DNA of 64,000 nucleotides from Lachnospiraceae bacterium M18-1 (GTDB taxonomy: Bacteria; Bacillota; Clostridia; Lachnospirales; Lachnospiraceae), in the NCBI GenBank assembly GCA_000403295.2, contig KE159605.1, forward strand, positions 128,845 to 192,844, read 5' to 3'. Below are positions 34,604 to 43,497 of this stretch, in pieces. Below the pieces are notes generated by a model. The model did not search any database. It saw nothing but the letters and a program-made list of their open reading frames with translations, and was not told the DNA's origin. Position 1 is the first letter of the stretch, and every line of letters starts with the position of its first letter. Both the position numbers and the translations under genes were made by a program.

Positions 34604-36910
34604 ATGGCAGGAATAATGGAATACGAAACGATAAATAAAAGTCTTGGAACGGTTGACGGCCATGCGGTCATGAATCCTGAGGATTATCAAGACCCTGACG
34701 TTTTATACAAGGCGTTGGTGAACCGGATCCGGAAGTACCATCCTTCCGCCGACATTACTCTGATCGAGAAGGCGTACCATCTGGCGAAGGAAGCGCATCA
34801 GGATCAGGTGCGCAAGTCCGGGGAGCCTTATCTGATCCACCCCATGTGGGTGGGAATCATTCTTGCCAACCTGGAGATGGATAAAGAAACCATCGTGGCA
34901 GGGATGCTCCATGACGTAGTGGAGGATACGGATGTGACGCTGGAGGATATCTCAAGGGAGTTCGGGGAAGAGGTGGCCCTCCTGGTGGACGGAGTGACCA
35001 AACTGGGACAGCTCAGCTATTCCAAGGATAAGCTGGAGATCCAGGCGGAGAATCTGCGGAAGATGTTTCTGGCTATGGCAAAGGATATCCGGGTGATCAT
35101 CATCAAGCTGGCGGACCGCCTGCATAATATGCGTACACTGGAATTTATGATTCCCAGGAAGCAGCAGGAAAAAGCAAGGGAGACCATGGATATCTATGCG
35201 CCCATTGCTCAGCGGCTCGGGATTTCCAAGATCAAGATCGAGCTGGACGATCTGTCGCTGAAGTATTCTCAGCCGGAGGTATACGGACAGCTTGTCAGTG
35301 ACCTGAATGAACGGAAGACAAAGCGGGAAGAGTTCGTGCAGCAGATCGTGGCAGAGGTTTCCCGGCATATGGAAAATGCCCACATTCATGCAAGGGTCTA
35401 CGGGCGGGTCAAGCATTTTTTCAGTATTTACAAAAAAATGGTGCTTCAGAATAAGACTCTGGATCAGGTCTACGACTTGTTTGCCGTAAGGATCATTGTG
35501 GATTCGGTAAAGGACTGTTATGCGGCGCTGGGCGTGATTCATGAGATGTATACGCCGATTCCGGGCAGGTTTAAGGATTATATCGCCATGCCCAAGGTGA
35601 ATATGTACCAGTCCCTTCACACGACGCTGATGGGACCCTCCGGGCAGCCCTTTGAGATCCAGATCCGGACAGAGGAGATGCATAAGACGGCTGAATACGG
35701 AATTGCGGCCCATTGGAAATACAAAGAAGGCGGGGATTCCAGCAAGAGTACCAAAACCCAGGAGGAAGAGAAGCTGAGCTGGCTTCGGCAGATTCTCGAG
35801 TGGCAGCGGGACATGTCGGACAACCGGGAGTTTCTAAGCCTGCTAAAGGGCGATCTGGATTTGTTTACGGAGGATGTATACTGCTTTACCCCCAATGGGG
35901 ATGTGAAGAGCCTGCCAAACGGCTCCACACCCGTAGATTTTGCCTATGCTATTCACAGTGCGGTAGGCAACCGGATGGTGGGAGCCAGGGTCAACGGAAA
36001 GCTGGTCACCATTGATTACAAGATTCAGAACGGAGACCGCATTGAGGTGCTGACCTCCCAAAATTCCAAGGGACCCAGCAGGGACTGGCTCAATATTGTG
36101 AAGAGCCCACAGGCAAAATCCAAGATCAATCAGTGGTTTAAAAAGGAATTTAAGGAAGAAAATATTATCCGGGGGAAGGATCTGATTTCCTCTTACTGCA
36201 GGATGAAATCCATCAATTTGTCGGATGTGCTCAAACCGAAGTACCAGCAGGTGGTACAGAAAAAATACGGTTTCCGGGACTGGGATGCAGTCCTGGCGGC
36301 AGTGGGGCACGGCGGACTCAAGGAGGGCCAGGTAGTCAACCGTCTCCAGGAGGAATACGAAAAGGAGCACAAGAAAGAACTGACAGAGGAGCTGATCCTG
36401 AACAAGATCTACGACAGCGCCCACCAGAAGGTCCATGTGGCAAAGTCCAGGAGCGGGATCATGGTGCGCGGGATCGCGGATGTGGCGGTACGTTTTCCGA
36501 GGTGCTGCAATCCGGTGCCAGGGGATGAGATCGTCGGATTCGTGACCCGCGGCAAAGGCATGACCATCCACCGGACAGACTGCGTCAATATGCTGCATCT
36601 CTCCGACGCGGAGCGGGAGCGGCTGATCGATGTGGAATGGGGCGAGACTCCGGAGAATGAGAGCGGCGGACAGTATCTGGCGGAACTTAAGATCTTCACC
36701 GACGACCGCCAGGGTCTTTTGATGGAGATTACCAAGATCTTTACCGAAGGCAAGCTGGATGTGAAGTCAATGAATGTGAGGACGAGCAAAAAGGGAACGG
36801 CTACGTTTGACATGGGATTTATCGTTCATGGAAGAGAAGAGCTGGATAAGGTGATCGAGAAGGTGCGCCAGCTTGACGGGGTGATCGATATTGAAAGAAC
36901 GGCGGGATAG
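34604..36910 (+). CDS. relA: Bifunctional (p)ppGpp synthetase/hydrolase (Rsh)
   Basis: Stringent-response enzyme of 768 residues. HD hydrolase domain: His79 in YLIHP, HDVVED at 103-108, and DRLHNMRTL, so hydrolysis is intact. Synthetase domain: RVYGRVKHFFSIYKKM, RFKDYIAMPKVNMYQSLHTTLMGP, and EIQIRTEEMHKTAEYGIAAHWKYK. Then TGS (VYCFTPNGDVKSLPNGSTPVDFAYAIHS), a conserved CC region (RCCNPVPGDEIVGFVTRGKGMTIHR) and a C-terminal ACT domain. The gene follows recJ and precedes the MBL-fold gene by 96 bp that carry a GTTACTATTCACAG repeat unit. Confidence 0.96.
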   Translation: MAGIMEYETINKSLGTVDGHAVMNPEDYQDPDVLYKALVNRIRKYHPSADITLIEKAYHLAKEAHQDQVRKSGEPYLIHPMWVGIILANLEMDKETIVAGMLHDVVEDTDVTLEDISREFGEEVALLVDGVTKLGQLSYSKDKLEIQAENLRKMFLAMAKDIRVIIIKLADRLHNMRTLEFMIPRKQQEKARETMDIYAPIAQRLGISKIKIELDDLSLKYSQPEVYGQLVSDLNERKTKREEFVQQIVAEVSRHMENAHIHARVYGRVKHFFSIYKKMVLQNKTLDQVYDLFAVRIIVDSVKDCYAALGVIHEMYTPIPGRFKDYIAMPKVNMYQSLHTTLMGPSGQPFEIQIRTEEMHKTAEYGIAAHWKYKEGGDSSKSTKTQEEEKLSWLRQILEWQRDMSDNREFLSLLKGDLDLFTEDVYCFTPNGDVKSLPNGSTPVDFAYAIHSAVGNRMVGARVNGKLVTIDYKIQNGDRIEVLTSQNSKGPSRDWLNIVKSPQAKSKINQWFKKEFKEENIIRGKDLISSYCRMKSINLSDVLKPKYQQVVQKKYGFRDWDAVLAAVGHGGLKEGQVVNRLQEEYEKEHKKELTEELILNKIYDSAHQKVHVAKSRSGIMVRGIADVAVRFPRCCNPVPGDEIVGFVTRGKGMTIHRTDCVNMLHLSDAERERLIDVEWGETPENESGGQYLAELKIFTDDRQGLLMEITKIFTEGKLDVKSMNVRTSKKGTATFDMGFIVHGREELDKVIEKVRQLDGVIDIERTAG

Positions 36911-37006
36911 AACACGCCATAGTTTGTTACTATTCACAGCCATAGTTTTGAAACAGACAGCAGACACGCTTGGCTGACAGGAAAGGACGGCAGGTGCACA
37001 GGGATT

Positions 37007-37666
37007 ATGATAAAGATTCAAAATTTTGTACTTGGTATGGTGAGAACCAATTGCTATCTGGTCATCAATGAAGAGACCGGACAATGTGTTCTGGTCGATG
37101 CAGCAGTGTATTCAGCAGAGATTGCGGAACAGATCCGTAAGGCGGGGCTGGAACTGCGGGGAATCCTCCTGACCCACGGACATTTTGACCATATCATGGG
37201 GATTGACGGATTTCGGAAGGAATTTCCGGGGATTCCTGTTTATGCGCATCGGGAGGAGAAGGTTCTGTTAACAGATGCATCCATGAATGCGTCTGCTGAA
37301 TTTGGAAGGCAATACACGTATACCGGGGCGTCCTATACAGAGGACGGCGGTATTCTGGAGATTGCCGGGCTGCGGTTCCATGTGATTCATACGCCGGGGC
37401 ACACCATCGGCGGGTGTTGCTATTATCTGCCGGAGGAGAAGGTACTTTTCAGCGGGGATACCTTGTTCCGGGAATCCATCGGCAGGACGGATTTTCCAAC
37501 CGGAAACAGCAGCCAGCTGATGCGTTCCGTCCGGGAGAAGCTTTTTACCCTTCCGGAGGATACGGTGGTCTATCCGGGGCATATGGAGACAACGACGATC
37601 GGGGACGAACAGAAGTACAATCCTTATTTTGAGAGGACTATTCCAAAGAAAACGAGTGATTTATGA
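37007..37666 (+). CDS. MBL-fold hydrolase, glyoxalase II-like
   Basis: A 219-residue metallo-beta-lactamase-fold protein. The metal motif THGHFDH is at residues 56-62, with further ligands in HTPGHTIGGCCYYL, FSGDTLF and YPGHMETTT. These small MBL proteins between relA and hemZ are conserved in Clostridia and usually called hydroxyacylglutathione-hydrolase-like; the true substrate is unknown. Its stop overlaps the hemZ ATG by four bases (ATGA), so translation is coupled. Confidence 0.9.
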   Translation: MIKIQNFVLGMVRTNCYLVINEETGQCVLVDAAVYSAEIAEQIRKAGLELRGILLTHGHFDHIMGIDGFRKEFPGIPVYAHREEKVLLTDASMNASAEFGRQYTYTGASYTEDGGILEIAGLRFHVIHTPGHTIGGCCYYLPEEKVLFSGDTLFRESIGRTDFPTGNSSQLMRSVREKLFTLPEDTVVYPGHMETTTIGDEQKYNPYFERTIPKKTSDL

Positions 37667-39261
37667 TTACGAATATATGCAAAACAGCAGCGGTTTCCTG
37701 TAAAGAAACCGTATATACCTACAATATCTTTCATATGGTAAAAGCCTTTTTCCCAGAGGCGGAGATCAGGCAGACCGTGGATGAAGAGCAGGAACCTCTT
37801 GTAAACCTTGTGTTGGACGGAGGTTCTTATTTTTCTGTGATGCCGGATCTGAGTGTGAGAACTGGTGTTTGGAGCACAGCAGGGAGATTGCTGAGACCGG
37901 AAGATGATGCCGTGGAACAAAATGCGTTCCGCCGGGAGGACGGACTGCGGGCGCAGGGATCTTCAGATCACGGCGCGCTGTGCCTGCCGAATGGGGACAA
38001 AAATGAGCGGAAGAAGCAGGTGACGCGGCGGATTTATGACTGTCTGTCAGCACATACAGGGGAACAGCTTGCCTGGGGGACACTGACTGGAGTCCGTCCG
38101 GTGAAGCTTGCCATGAGCCGCCTGGAATCCGGGGATGGGGCGGAGGAGACCGCGGCCTTCCTGAAGCGCGAATATCAGGTTTCCGAAGAAAAGGCATGGC
38201 TTGCGGCCAGGATTGCAGAGCGGGAGAGGGCACTGCTTGGACGTCTGGATTATAAAAATGGGTTCAGCCTGTATATCGGTATTCCTTTTTGTCCCAGTAT
38301 CTGCTCCTATTGTTCGTTTAGCTCCTCGCCGATCAGGCTGTGGAAGGATCGGGTGGAGGACTATCTGGAAGCCCTGTTCCGGGAGATTCGGGCTATCGGG
38401 CACATGACTTCCGGCAAGAAGCCGGACACAGTCTATATCGGGGGTGGAACGCCTGTGACATTGGAAGCGTCCCAGCTGGACAGGCTGCTCTCGCTGGTAG
38501 AGGACACCTTTTCCGAAGCTATATCTGGAAAAGGGCTTCTGGAGTATACGGTGGAAGCGGGACGGCCGGATGGCATCACGCAGGAGAAGCTGGAAGTCCT
38601 CCGGCGGCACGGGATCAGCCGGATCTCCATCAATCCCCAGACCATGCAGCAGAGGACGCTGGACCGGATCGGAAGGCGGCACACGGTGGAGGATGTGGTC
38701 CGAAGCTTTTGGCTGGCCAGGGAACTGGGATTTGACAATATCAACATGGACCTGATCGCCGGGCTGCCGGGAGAAAACGCGGCGGACATGCAGGATACCC
38801 TCCGGCAGATCGAAGCCCTGCATCCGGACAGCCTTACCGTGCATGCCCTTGCTATCAAGCGGGCGGCACAGATGGGCCAGGAGAAGAGGGCTGAGGGAGG
38901 TTTGGAACACTGGGAGATCTCCCGGATGATCCGGGACAGCGGAGATGCCGCAAAACGGATGGGGATGGTTCCCTACTATCTATACCGGCAGAAAAACATT
39001 GCCGGGAATTTTGAAAATGTGGGGTATGCAAAGGCTGACAAAGCCGGGATCTACAATATTCTGATTATGGAGGAGAAACAGACCATACTGGCGGCAGGCG
39101 CAGGCACAACGACCAAGATTGTGCTGCCGGAAAAAATCCGTCTGGACAATGGAAAAGAGACGAATCTGATCCGCCTGGAAAATGTGAAGGATGTGGCTTA
39201 CTATATCAGAACAATCGACGAAATAATAGAGCATAAGCAAAGGCTGCTGGAAAAATGGTGA
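37663..39261 (+). CDS. hemZ: Coproporphyrinogen dehydrogenase HemZ (radical SAM)
   Basis: A 532-residue HemN-superfamily radical SAM protein. The cluster CX3CX2C is Cys210, Cys214, Cys217 in IPFCPSICSYCSFSS; YIGGGTPVTLEASQL, TVEAGRPDGIT, and NMDLIAGLPGE follow, and NVGYAKADKAGIYNI ends the HemZ type. It has the extra N-terminal ~200-residue domain of HemZ. The family is named for anaerobic coproporphyrinogen III oxidation in B. subtilis, but many Clostridia that carry it lack heme synthesis, so another reaction is possible. Coupled to the MBL gene by overlap; terminator at 39332. Confidence 0.92.
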   Translation: MITNICKTAAVSCKETVYTYNIFHMVKAFFPEAEIRQTVDEEQEPLVNLVLDGGSYFSVMPDLSVRTGVWSTAGRLLRPEDDAVEQNAFRREDGLRAQGSSDHGALCLPNGDKNERKKQVTRRIYDCLSAHTGEQLAWGTLTGVRPVKLAMSRLESGDGAEETAAFLKREYQVSEEKAWLAARIAERERALLGRLDYKNGFSLYIGIPFCPSICSYCSFSSSPIRLWKDRVEDYLEALFREIRAIGHMTSGKKPDTVYIGGGTPVTLEASQLDRLLSLVEDTFSEAISGKGLLEYTVEAGRPDGITQEKLEVLRRHGISRISINPQTMQQRTLDRIGRRHTVEDVVRSFWLARELGFDNINMDLIAGLPGENAADMQDTLRQIEALHPDSLTVHALAIKRAAQMGQEKRAEGGLEHWEISRMIRDSGDAAKRMGMVPYYLYRQKNIAGNFENVGYAKADKAGIYNILIMEEKQTILAAGAGTTTKIVLPEKIRLDNGKETNLIRLENVKDVAYYIRTIDEIIEHKQRLLEKW

Positions 39262-39331
39262 GTGCTTATAGGTGCGCCGGCTCTAAAAGCGGATGTCGTC
39301 GGAGAAAAAGTGTAAATGTCTTTATAACACC

Positions 39332-39366
39332 GCCTATCCCGTTTGCCGGCAGGATAGGCTTTTTTT
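39332..39366 (+). terminator. Rho-independent terminator after hemZ
   Basis: GCCTATCC (39332-39339) pairs with GGATAGGC (39352-39359), followed by seven T. Confidence 0.85.
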
Positions 39367-39448
39367 ATGATATTTATACGGGAAAGAAAGGATGGATGGA
39401 TATGGAGCGCAGAAGAATCAGGATTGTCGATATTGGAGGAATGATAAA

Positions 39449-39685
39449 ATGGAAAAAAGGAAACTGGTAACCCCGGATGATATGAAAACTGCTTTGAAGG
39501 ATCTTGGCGTCCGAAAAGGACAGGCGATTATGGTGCATACATCGCTGAGCAGTCTGGGTTATGTGTGCGGCGGCGCCCAGTCGGTTATTGAAGCATTGCT
39601 TGAGAGCGTTGGTGATGAAGGTACGATTATGATGCCTACACAGTCGTGGAAAGACCCGGTATCGAAAAAGTTCCGATTGATTTAG
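39449..39685 (+). pseudogene. Truncated AAC(3)-type aminoglycoside acetyltransferase remnant
   Basis: The 78-residue product, starting at ATG 39449 after TTGGAGGA, reads LVTPDDMKTALKDLGVRKGQAIMVHTSLSSLGYVCGGAQSVIEALLESVGDEGTIMMPTQSWKDP, which matches the N-terminal quarter of the AAC(3)/YokD family (normally 260-280 residues). It then stops at TAG after an unrelated tail. An alternative frame across the break continues as PIDLAGITRYNDFEVLYLSES, apparently the end of another coding sequence, so a deletion has joined two remnants. No resistance function is expected. The following 199 bp to hisS contain no other gene. Confidence 0.7.
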
Positions 39686-39884
39686 CCGGAATTACAAGGT
39701 ATAATGATTTTGAAGTTTTATATCTTTCGGAGAGCCAATGATTGATAAAGCGCTTTCCGGTTTTTCATGCCCGAAAAATCCGGATGCGGGACGCTCCATA
39801 AAAAGGAGCGCCGCGGAGTTTCAGGAAGCTGCTAAAAGTTCAGAGAGAATGTTTATAGTAACCGAAAGGAGAGAAAGAATCAAT

Positions 39885-41132
39885 ATGGCATTGAAGAAGA
39901 AGCCCGTTACCGGGATGAAGGACATGCTCCCGGAGGAGATGGAAATCCGGGATTACTGCGTGGGACTGATCAAGGAGACCTACAAGTCGTTTGGATTTTG
40001 CTCCATGGAGACGCCCTGTGTGGAACACATTGAAAACCTCTGCAGCAGGCAGGGCGGAGACAATGAAAAGCTGATCTTTAAAATATTAAAGCGGGGAGAG
40101 AAGTTGAAGCTGGATCAGGCGAAGGAGGAGGCGGACCTGGTAGACGGAGGTCTGCGCTATGACCTGACCGTTCCTTTGTCCCGCTATTATTCGGCCAATG
40201 CAAATGAACTGCCGTCCCCTTTTAAGGCGCTGCAGATTGGCAATGTCTGGAGGGCGGACAGGCCCCAGCGGGGGCGGTTCCGCCAGTTCATGCAGTGCGA
40301 CATCGACATTTTGGGGGAATCCTCAAACCTGGCGGAGATCGAGCTGATCCTGGCCACGACCACGCTGCTTGGGAAGCTGGATTTCCATGATTTTACGATC
40401 CGCATCAATGACCGGCGTTTCCTCAAGGCGATGGCGGCATACAGCGGATTTGACGAAGCGGATTATGAGAAAATATTTATCACCCTGGATAAGATGGATA
40501 AGATCGGAATCGACGGAATCCGGGCAGAATTAGAGGAAAACGGCTATGCGGAAGAATCAGTGGAAACATATCTGCGGATGTTTCAGGAGATTACGAATGA
40601 TGTGGAAGGCGTGCGCAGGTGCGGCGAGAAGCTGGAGGGTTATCTCCCGGAGGGCGCGGCGGCATCGCTGGAAACGATCATGAGCAGTGTGGAACGCGCA
40701 AAGGAAGCGGATTTTAAGATCAGCTTCGACCCGACGCTGGTTCGGGGCATGTCCTATTACACGGGAACCATTTTTGAAATTTCCATGGATGAATTTGGCG
40801 GCTCGGTAGGCGGCGGCGGACGCTACGATGAGATGATCGGAAGGTTTACAGGGCAGGCTACCCCGGCCGTGGGCTTCTCCATCGGCTTTGAGCGGATCGT
40901 CATGCTTTTGCTGGAACGGCAGTACCAGATACCAACTGGCGGTAAGAAGAAGGCGTACCTGCTGGAAAAGAACCTTTCCCAGGAAAAACTGCTGGACGTC
41001 CTGGAACAGTCAAAAGCGGAACGGGGAACCGGAATGCAGGTCATGGTCATGAACATGAAGAAAAACAAAAAATTCCAGAAGGAACAGCTGATTCGGCAGG
41101 GATATCAGGAAATTGTGGAAATCTATGATTAA
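39885..41132 (+). CDS. hisS: Histidine--tRNA ligase
   Basis: Class II synthetase for tRNA-His. The 415-residue protein begins MALKKKPVTGMKDMLPEEM; motif 2 is IGNVWRADRPQRGRFRQFMQCDID, the His-specific regions are LVRGMSYYTGTIFE and GGGRYDEMIG, and motif 3 is AVGFSIGFERIVMLL. ATG 39885 follows AAAGGAGAG; the frame is open upstream to 39738, but relatives start at MALKKK and no ribosome site precedes earlier codons. The anticodon domain is somewhat short. aspS follows after 18 bp; hisS-aspS is the usual Bacillota pair. No T-box is seen upstream. Confidence 0.94.
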   Translation: MALKKKPVTGMKDMLPEEMEIRDYCVGLIKETYKSFGFCSMETPCVEHIENLCSRQGGDNEKLIFKILKRGEKLKLDQAKEEADLVDGGLRYDLTVPLSRYYSANANELPSPFKALQIGNVWRADRPQRGRFRQFMQCDIDILGESSNLAEIELILATTTLLGKLDFHDFTIRINDRRFLKAMAAYSGFDEADYEKIFITLDKMDKIGIDGIRAELEENGYAEESVETYLRMFQEITNDVEGVRRCGEKLEGYLPEGAAASLETIMSSVERAKEADFKISFDPTLVRGMSYYTGTIFEISMDEFGGSVGGGGRYDEMIGRFTGQATPAVGFSIGFERIVMLLLERQYQIPTGGKKKAYLLEKNLSQEKLLDVLEQSKAERGTGMQVMVMNMKKNKKFQKEQLIRQGYQEIVEIYD

Positions 41133-41150
41133 AAGGAGCAGAGGTACATT

Positions 41151-42968
41151 ATGGCAGAATCAATGAGAGGATTACATCGTACCCACCGCTGCGGCGAGCT
41201 CTCGGCTGCAAACGCGGGGGAAATGGTCACAGTCATGGGATGGGTTCAGAAGAACCGGAATAAAGGCGGGCTTGTATTTGTAGACGTGCGGGACCGTTCT
41301 GGAATCATCCAGGTGGTGTTTGAGGAAGGAAAGGCAGACGCGGATCTGATTGCAAAAGCGGCCGGACTTCGTTCGGAATACGTCGTTGCGGTGGTGGGAA
41401 AGGTGGAAAAGCGTTCCGGCGCAGTGAACGAGCACATTTCCACAGGGGAGATCGAGGTGATCCCGTCGGAGCTGCGCGTGCTGTCCGAGTCCGCAACGCC
41501 CCCGTTCCCGATTGAAGAAAATTCCAGGACCAAGGAGGAGCTGCGTCTGAAATACCGCTATCTGGATCTGAGAAGGCCGGACCTGCAGAGGAATCTGATG
41601 ATGCGCAGCCAGGTGGCGACCCTGACGAGGCAGTTTTTGGCGGATGAGGGATTTTTAGAGATCGAGACCCCCATCCTTGGAAAGAGCACGCCTGAGGGGG
41701 CAAGGGATTACCTGGTGCCGAGCAGAGTGCATCCGGGCAGCTTTTACGGGCTTCCCCAGTCGCCCCAGCTCTTCAAACAGCTCCTCATGTGTTCCGGCTA
41801 TGACCGGTATTTCCAGATTGCGAAATGCTTCCGGGACGAGGATCTGCGCGCGGACAGGCAGCCGGAATTTACCCAGATTGACATGGAGCTTTCCTTTGTG
41901 GATGTGGACGACGTGATTGATGTGAATGAACGCCTGCTGGCAAAATTGTTCCGGGACGTGCTGGGCGTGGAAGTGAGCCTGCCGATCCCCAGAATGACCT
42001 GGCAGGAGGCCATGGACCGGTACGGTTCCGACAAGCCGGATACCCGATTCGGCATGGAACTGACGGATGTGACGGAAACAGTGAAGGATTTTGACTTTGT
42101 CGTATTTAAAGGCGCCGTAGAAAACGGCGGCAGTGTGCGGGGGATCAATGTCAGAGGACAGGGCGGTATGCCCCGCAAGAAGATCGACAAGCTGGTCAGC
42201 TTCGCAAAGGATTACGGCGCAAAGGGACTGGCCTATATTGCCATCCAGGAGTATGGAAGCTTTAAGTCCTCATTTGCAAAATTTATGACCGAGGAGCAGT
42301 CCAAAAACCTGATCGACGCCATGGCGGGAGAGGCAGGAGACCTGCTTTTGTTTGCCGCGGACAAAAACAAGGTGGTATGGGACGTGCTGGGCGCCCTGCG
42401 TGTGGAACTGGCAAAACAGCTGGAGCTTTTGGATAAAAATGAATACAGATTCGTCTGGATTACGGAATTTCCGCTGCTGGAATGGAGCGAGGAGCAGAAC
42501 CGCTATACGGCCATGCACCATCCCTTTACGATGCCCATGGAAGAGGATCTGCAGTATCTCGATTCCGACCCGGGCAGGGTGCGCGCCAAGGCGTACGATA
42601 TTACCCTGAACGGAAATGAGATCGGGGGCGGAAGCATCCGAATCTTCCAGAACGAGATCCAGGAAAAGATGTTTGAGGTGCTTGGGTTTACGAAAGAACA
42701 GGCACACAGCCAGTTCGGCTTTTTGCTGGATGCATTCCGGTATGGGGTGCCGCCCCACGCTGGGCTTGCATACGGCCTGGACCGTATGGTGATGCTGATG
42801 GCGAAGGAGGACAGTATCCGGGATGTGATCGCATTTCCGAAGATCAAGGACGCGTCCTGTCTGATGACGGACGCGCCGGGAGAGGTGGATGAAAAGCAGC
42901 TTCTGGAACTGGGGCTGGCCCTGGCGGAAGAGGATACAGAAGTTGCGGAGGAGACAGAGGAAGGCTGA
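41151..42968 (+). CDS. aspS: Aspartate--tRNA ligase
   Basis: Class II synthetase for tRNA-Asp (and possibly Asn), 605 residues. N-terminal OB anticodon domain (GEMVTVMGWVQKNRNKGGLVFVDVRDRSG), motif 2 FQIAKCFRDEDLRADRQPEFTQIDMELSF, an inserted GAD domain (VFKGAVENGGSVRGINVRGQG), and motif 3 AGLAYGLDRMVMLM. The GAD insertion marks the bacterial-type enzyme. AAAGGAGCAGAGG precedes the ATG. The tail is acidic (EEDTEVAEETEEG). Terminator at 43056. Confidence 0.96.
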   Translation: MAESMRGLHRTHRCGELSAANAGEMVTVMGWVQKNRNKGGLVFVDVRDRSGIIQVVFEEGKADADLIAKAAGLRSEYVVAVVGKVEKRSGAVNEHISTGEIEVIPSELRVLSESATPPFPIEENSRTKEELRLKYRYLDLRRPDLQRNLMMRSQVATLTRQFLADEGFLEIETPILGKSTPEGARDYLVPSRVHPGSFYGLPQSPQLFKQLLMCSGYDRYFQIAKCFRDEDLRADRQPEFTQIDMELSFVDVDDVIDVNERLLAKLFRDVLGVEVSLPIPRMTWQEAMDRYGSDKPDTRFGMELTDVTETVKDFDFVVFKGAVENGGSVRGINVRGQGGMPRKKIDKLVSFAKDYGAKGLAYIAIQEYGSFKSSFAKFMTEEQSKNLIDAMAGEAGDLLLFAADKNKVVWDVLGALRVELAKQLELLDKNEYRFVWITEFPLLEWSEEQNRYTAMHHPFTMPMEEDLQYLDSDPGRVRAKAYDITLNGNEIGGGSIRIFQNEIQEKMFEVLGFTKEQAHSQFGFLLDAFRYGVPPHAGLAYGLDRMVMLMAKEDSIRDVIAFPKIKDASCLMTDAPGEVDEKQLLELGLALAEEDTEVAEETEEG

Positions 42969-42979
42969 GCGAAAAAGAA

Positions 42980-43051
42980 ATGGAACGGCTGGCCTGGTAC
43001 TTTGTCAGATTCGAAAGAATCATCACATATCAGAATATGAATAAGCTGTGA
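42980..43051 (+). CDS. Possible 23-residue peptide after aspS
   Basis: ATG at 42980 starts MERLAWYFVRFERIITYQNMN and ends at TGA 43049-43051, five bases before the terminator stem. The frame is open back to a CTG overlapping the aspS stop (LSEKE before the Met). No convincing ribosome site. Reported because it exactly fills the space between aspS and its terminator. Confidence 0.2.
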   Translation: MERLAWYFVRFERIITYQNMNKL

Positions 43052-43055
43052 GGAT

Positions 43056-43093
43056 AAAAAACAGGAGATTCCGAGGGAGGCTCCTGTTTTTTT
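43056..43093 (+). terminator. Rho-independent terminator after aspS
   Basis: AAAAAACAGGAG (43056-43067) pairs with CTCCTGTTTTTTT (43081-43093). Confidence 0.88.
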
Positions 43094-43182
43094 ATACCCA
43101 AGGGGCTATTATGGCCATTCGGCCATCTCACAAGGTATACCCAAAGGGCATCCCATTATGGCCATACGGCCATTTCACAAGG
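43093..43182 (+). repeat. Two-copy tandem repeat with nested palindrome
   Basis: Copies at 43093-43135 and 43136-43182 both read TATACCCAA-GGGC ... ATTATGGCCAT-CGGCCAT-TCACAAGG. Each contains an ATGGCC/GGCCAT palindrome. A fragment matching the start, inverted (GATGCCCTTGGGTATA), follows the first M18 gene at about 26879-26894. Confidence 0.75.
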
Positions 43183-43211
43183 TATAAGAGACGAAGTTTA
43201 TTTAAGGAAAT

Positions 43212-43243
43212 AAAAAAGCTTTCGGAAAACCGAAAGCTTTTTT
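43212..43243. terminator. Bidirectional terminator between aspS region and tRNA-Gly
   Basis: AAAAAAGCTTTCGG (43212-43225) and CCGAAAGCTTTTTT (43230-43243) form a perfect 14-bp stem with T runs on both strands; it serves the minus-strand tRNA gene. Confidence 0.85.
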
Positions 43244-43248
43244 ACTAG

Positions 43249-43321
43249 AGCGACAGACGGGGTTCGAACCCGCGACCCCGACCTTGGCAAGGTCGTACTC
43301 TACCAACTGAGCCACTGTCGC
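43249..43321 (-). tRNA. tRNA-Gly (anticodon GCC)
   Basis: On the minus strand the 73-nt gene begins GCGACAGTGGCTCAGTTGG; the acceptor arms GCGACAG/CTGTCGC pair fully. The anticodon stem-loop GACCTTGCCAAGGTC carries GCC, and the T arm is CGGGGTTCGAACCCCG. Discriminator U at 43249; CCA is not encoded. Promoter at 43360-43388 and terminator at 43212-43243 make it a single-gene unit. Confidence 0.96.
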
Positions 43322-43359
43322 ATCTCTGTGTTTTTGTATTCCGTATCGGAACAATACAT

Positions 43360-43388
43360 ACTATACTACAAGATTCTCTGTATGTCAA
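43360..43388 (-). promoter_or_regulatory. Sigma-A promoter for tRNA-Gly
   Basis: On the minus strand TTGACA (43388-43383), a 17-nt spacer and TATAGT (43365-43360), about 38 nt before the tRNA 5' end. Confidence 0.82.
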
Positions 43389-43451
43389 CACTTTTTGAAA
43401 AATTAATTGTTGGAATTTTTATAAAAATTTCAGACGATTCTATATGGCCAG

Positions 43452-43489
43452 AAAAAGCCGCACCGGATGCCTGTCGGGGCCGGTACGGC
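43452..43489 (-). terminator. Terminator of the minus-strand coiled-coil protein gene
   Basis: On the minus strand GCCGTACCGG pairs with CCGGTGCGGC and is followed by TTTTT, just after the stop at 43498. Confidence 0.8.
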
Positions 43490-43497
43490 GATTGTTT

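Noticed and set aside
39449..39685. Functional aminoglycoside resistance gene
   Set aside because: Only about 65 residues of a 260-280-residue family remain; the acetyl-CoA and catalytic parts are missing.
39738..39884. Extended HisS start at 39738
   Set aside because: No ribosome site and no resemblance to HisS before MALKKKPVTG.
43093..43182. CRISPR array
   Set aside because: Only two adjacent copies with no unique spacers, and no cas genes in the window.
43249..43321. tRNA-Gly as an attachment site for a nearby island
   Set aside because: No duplicated tRNA 3' end and no integrase beside it; flanking genes are ordinary.
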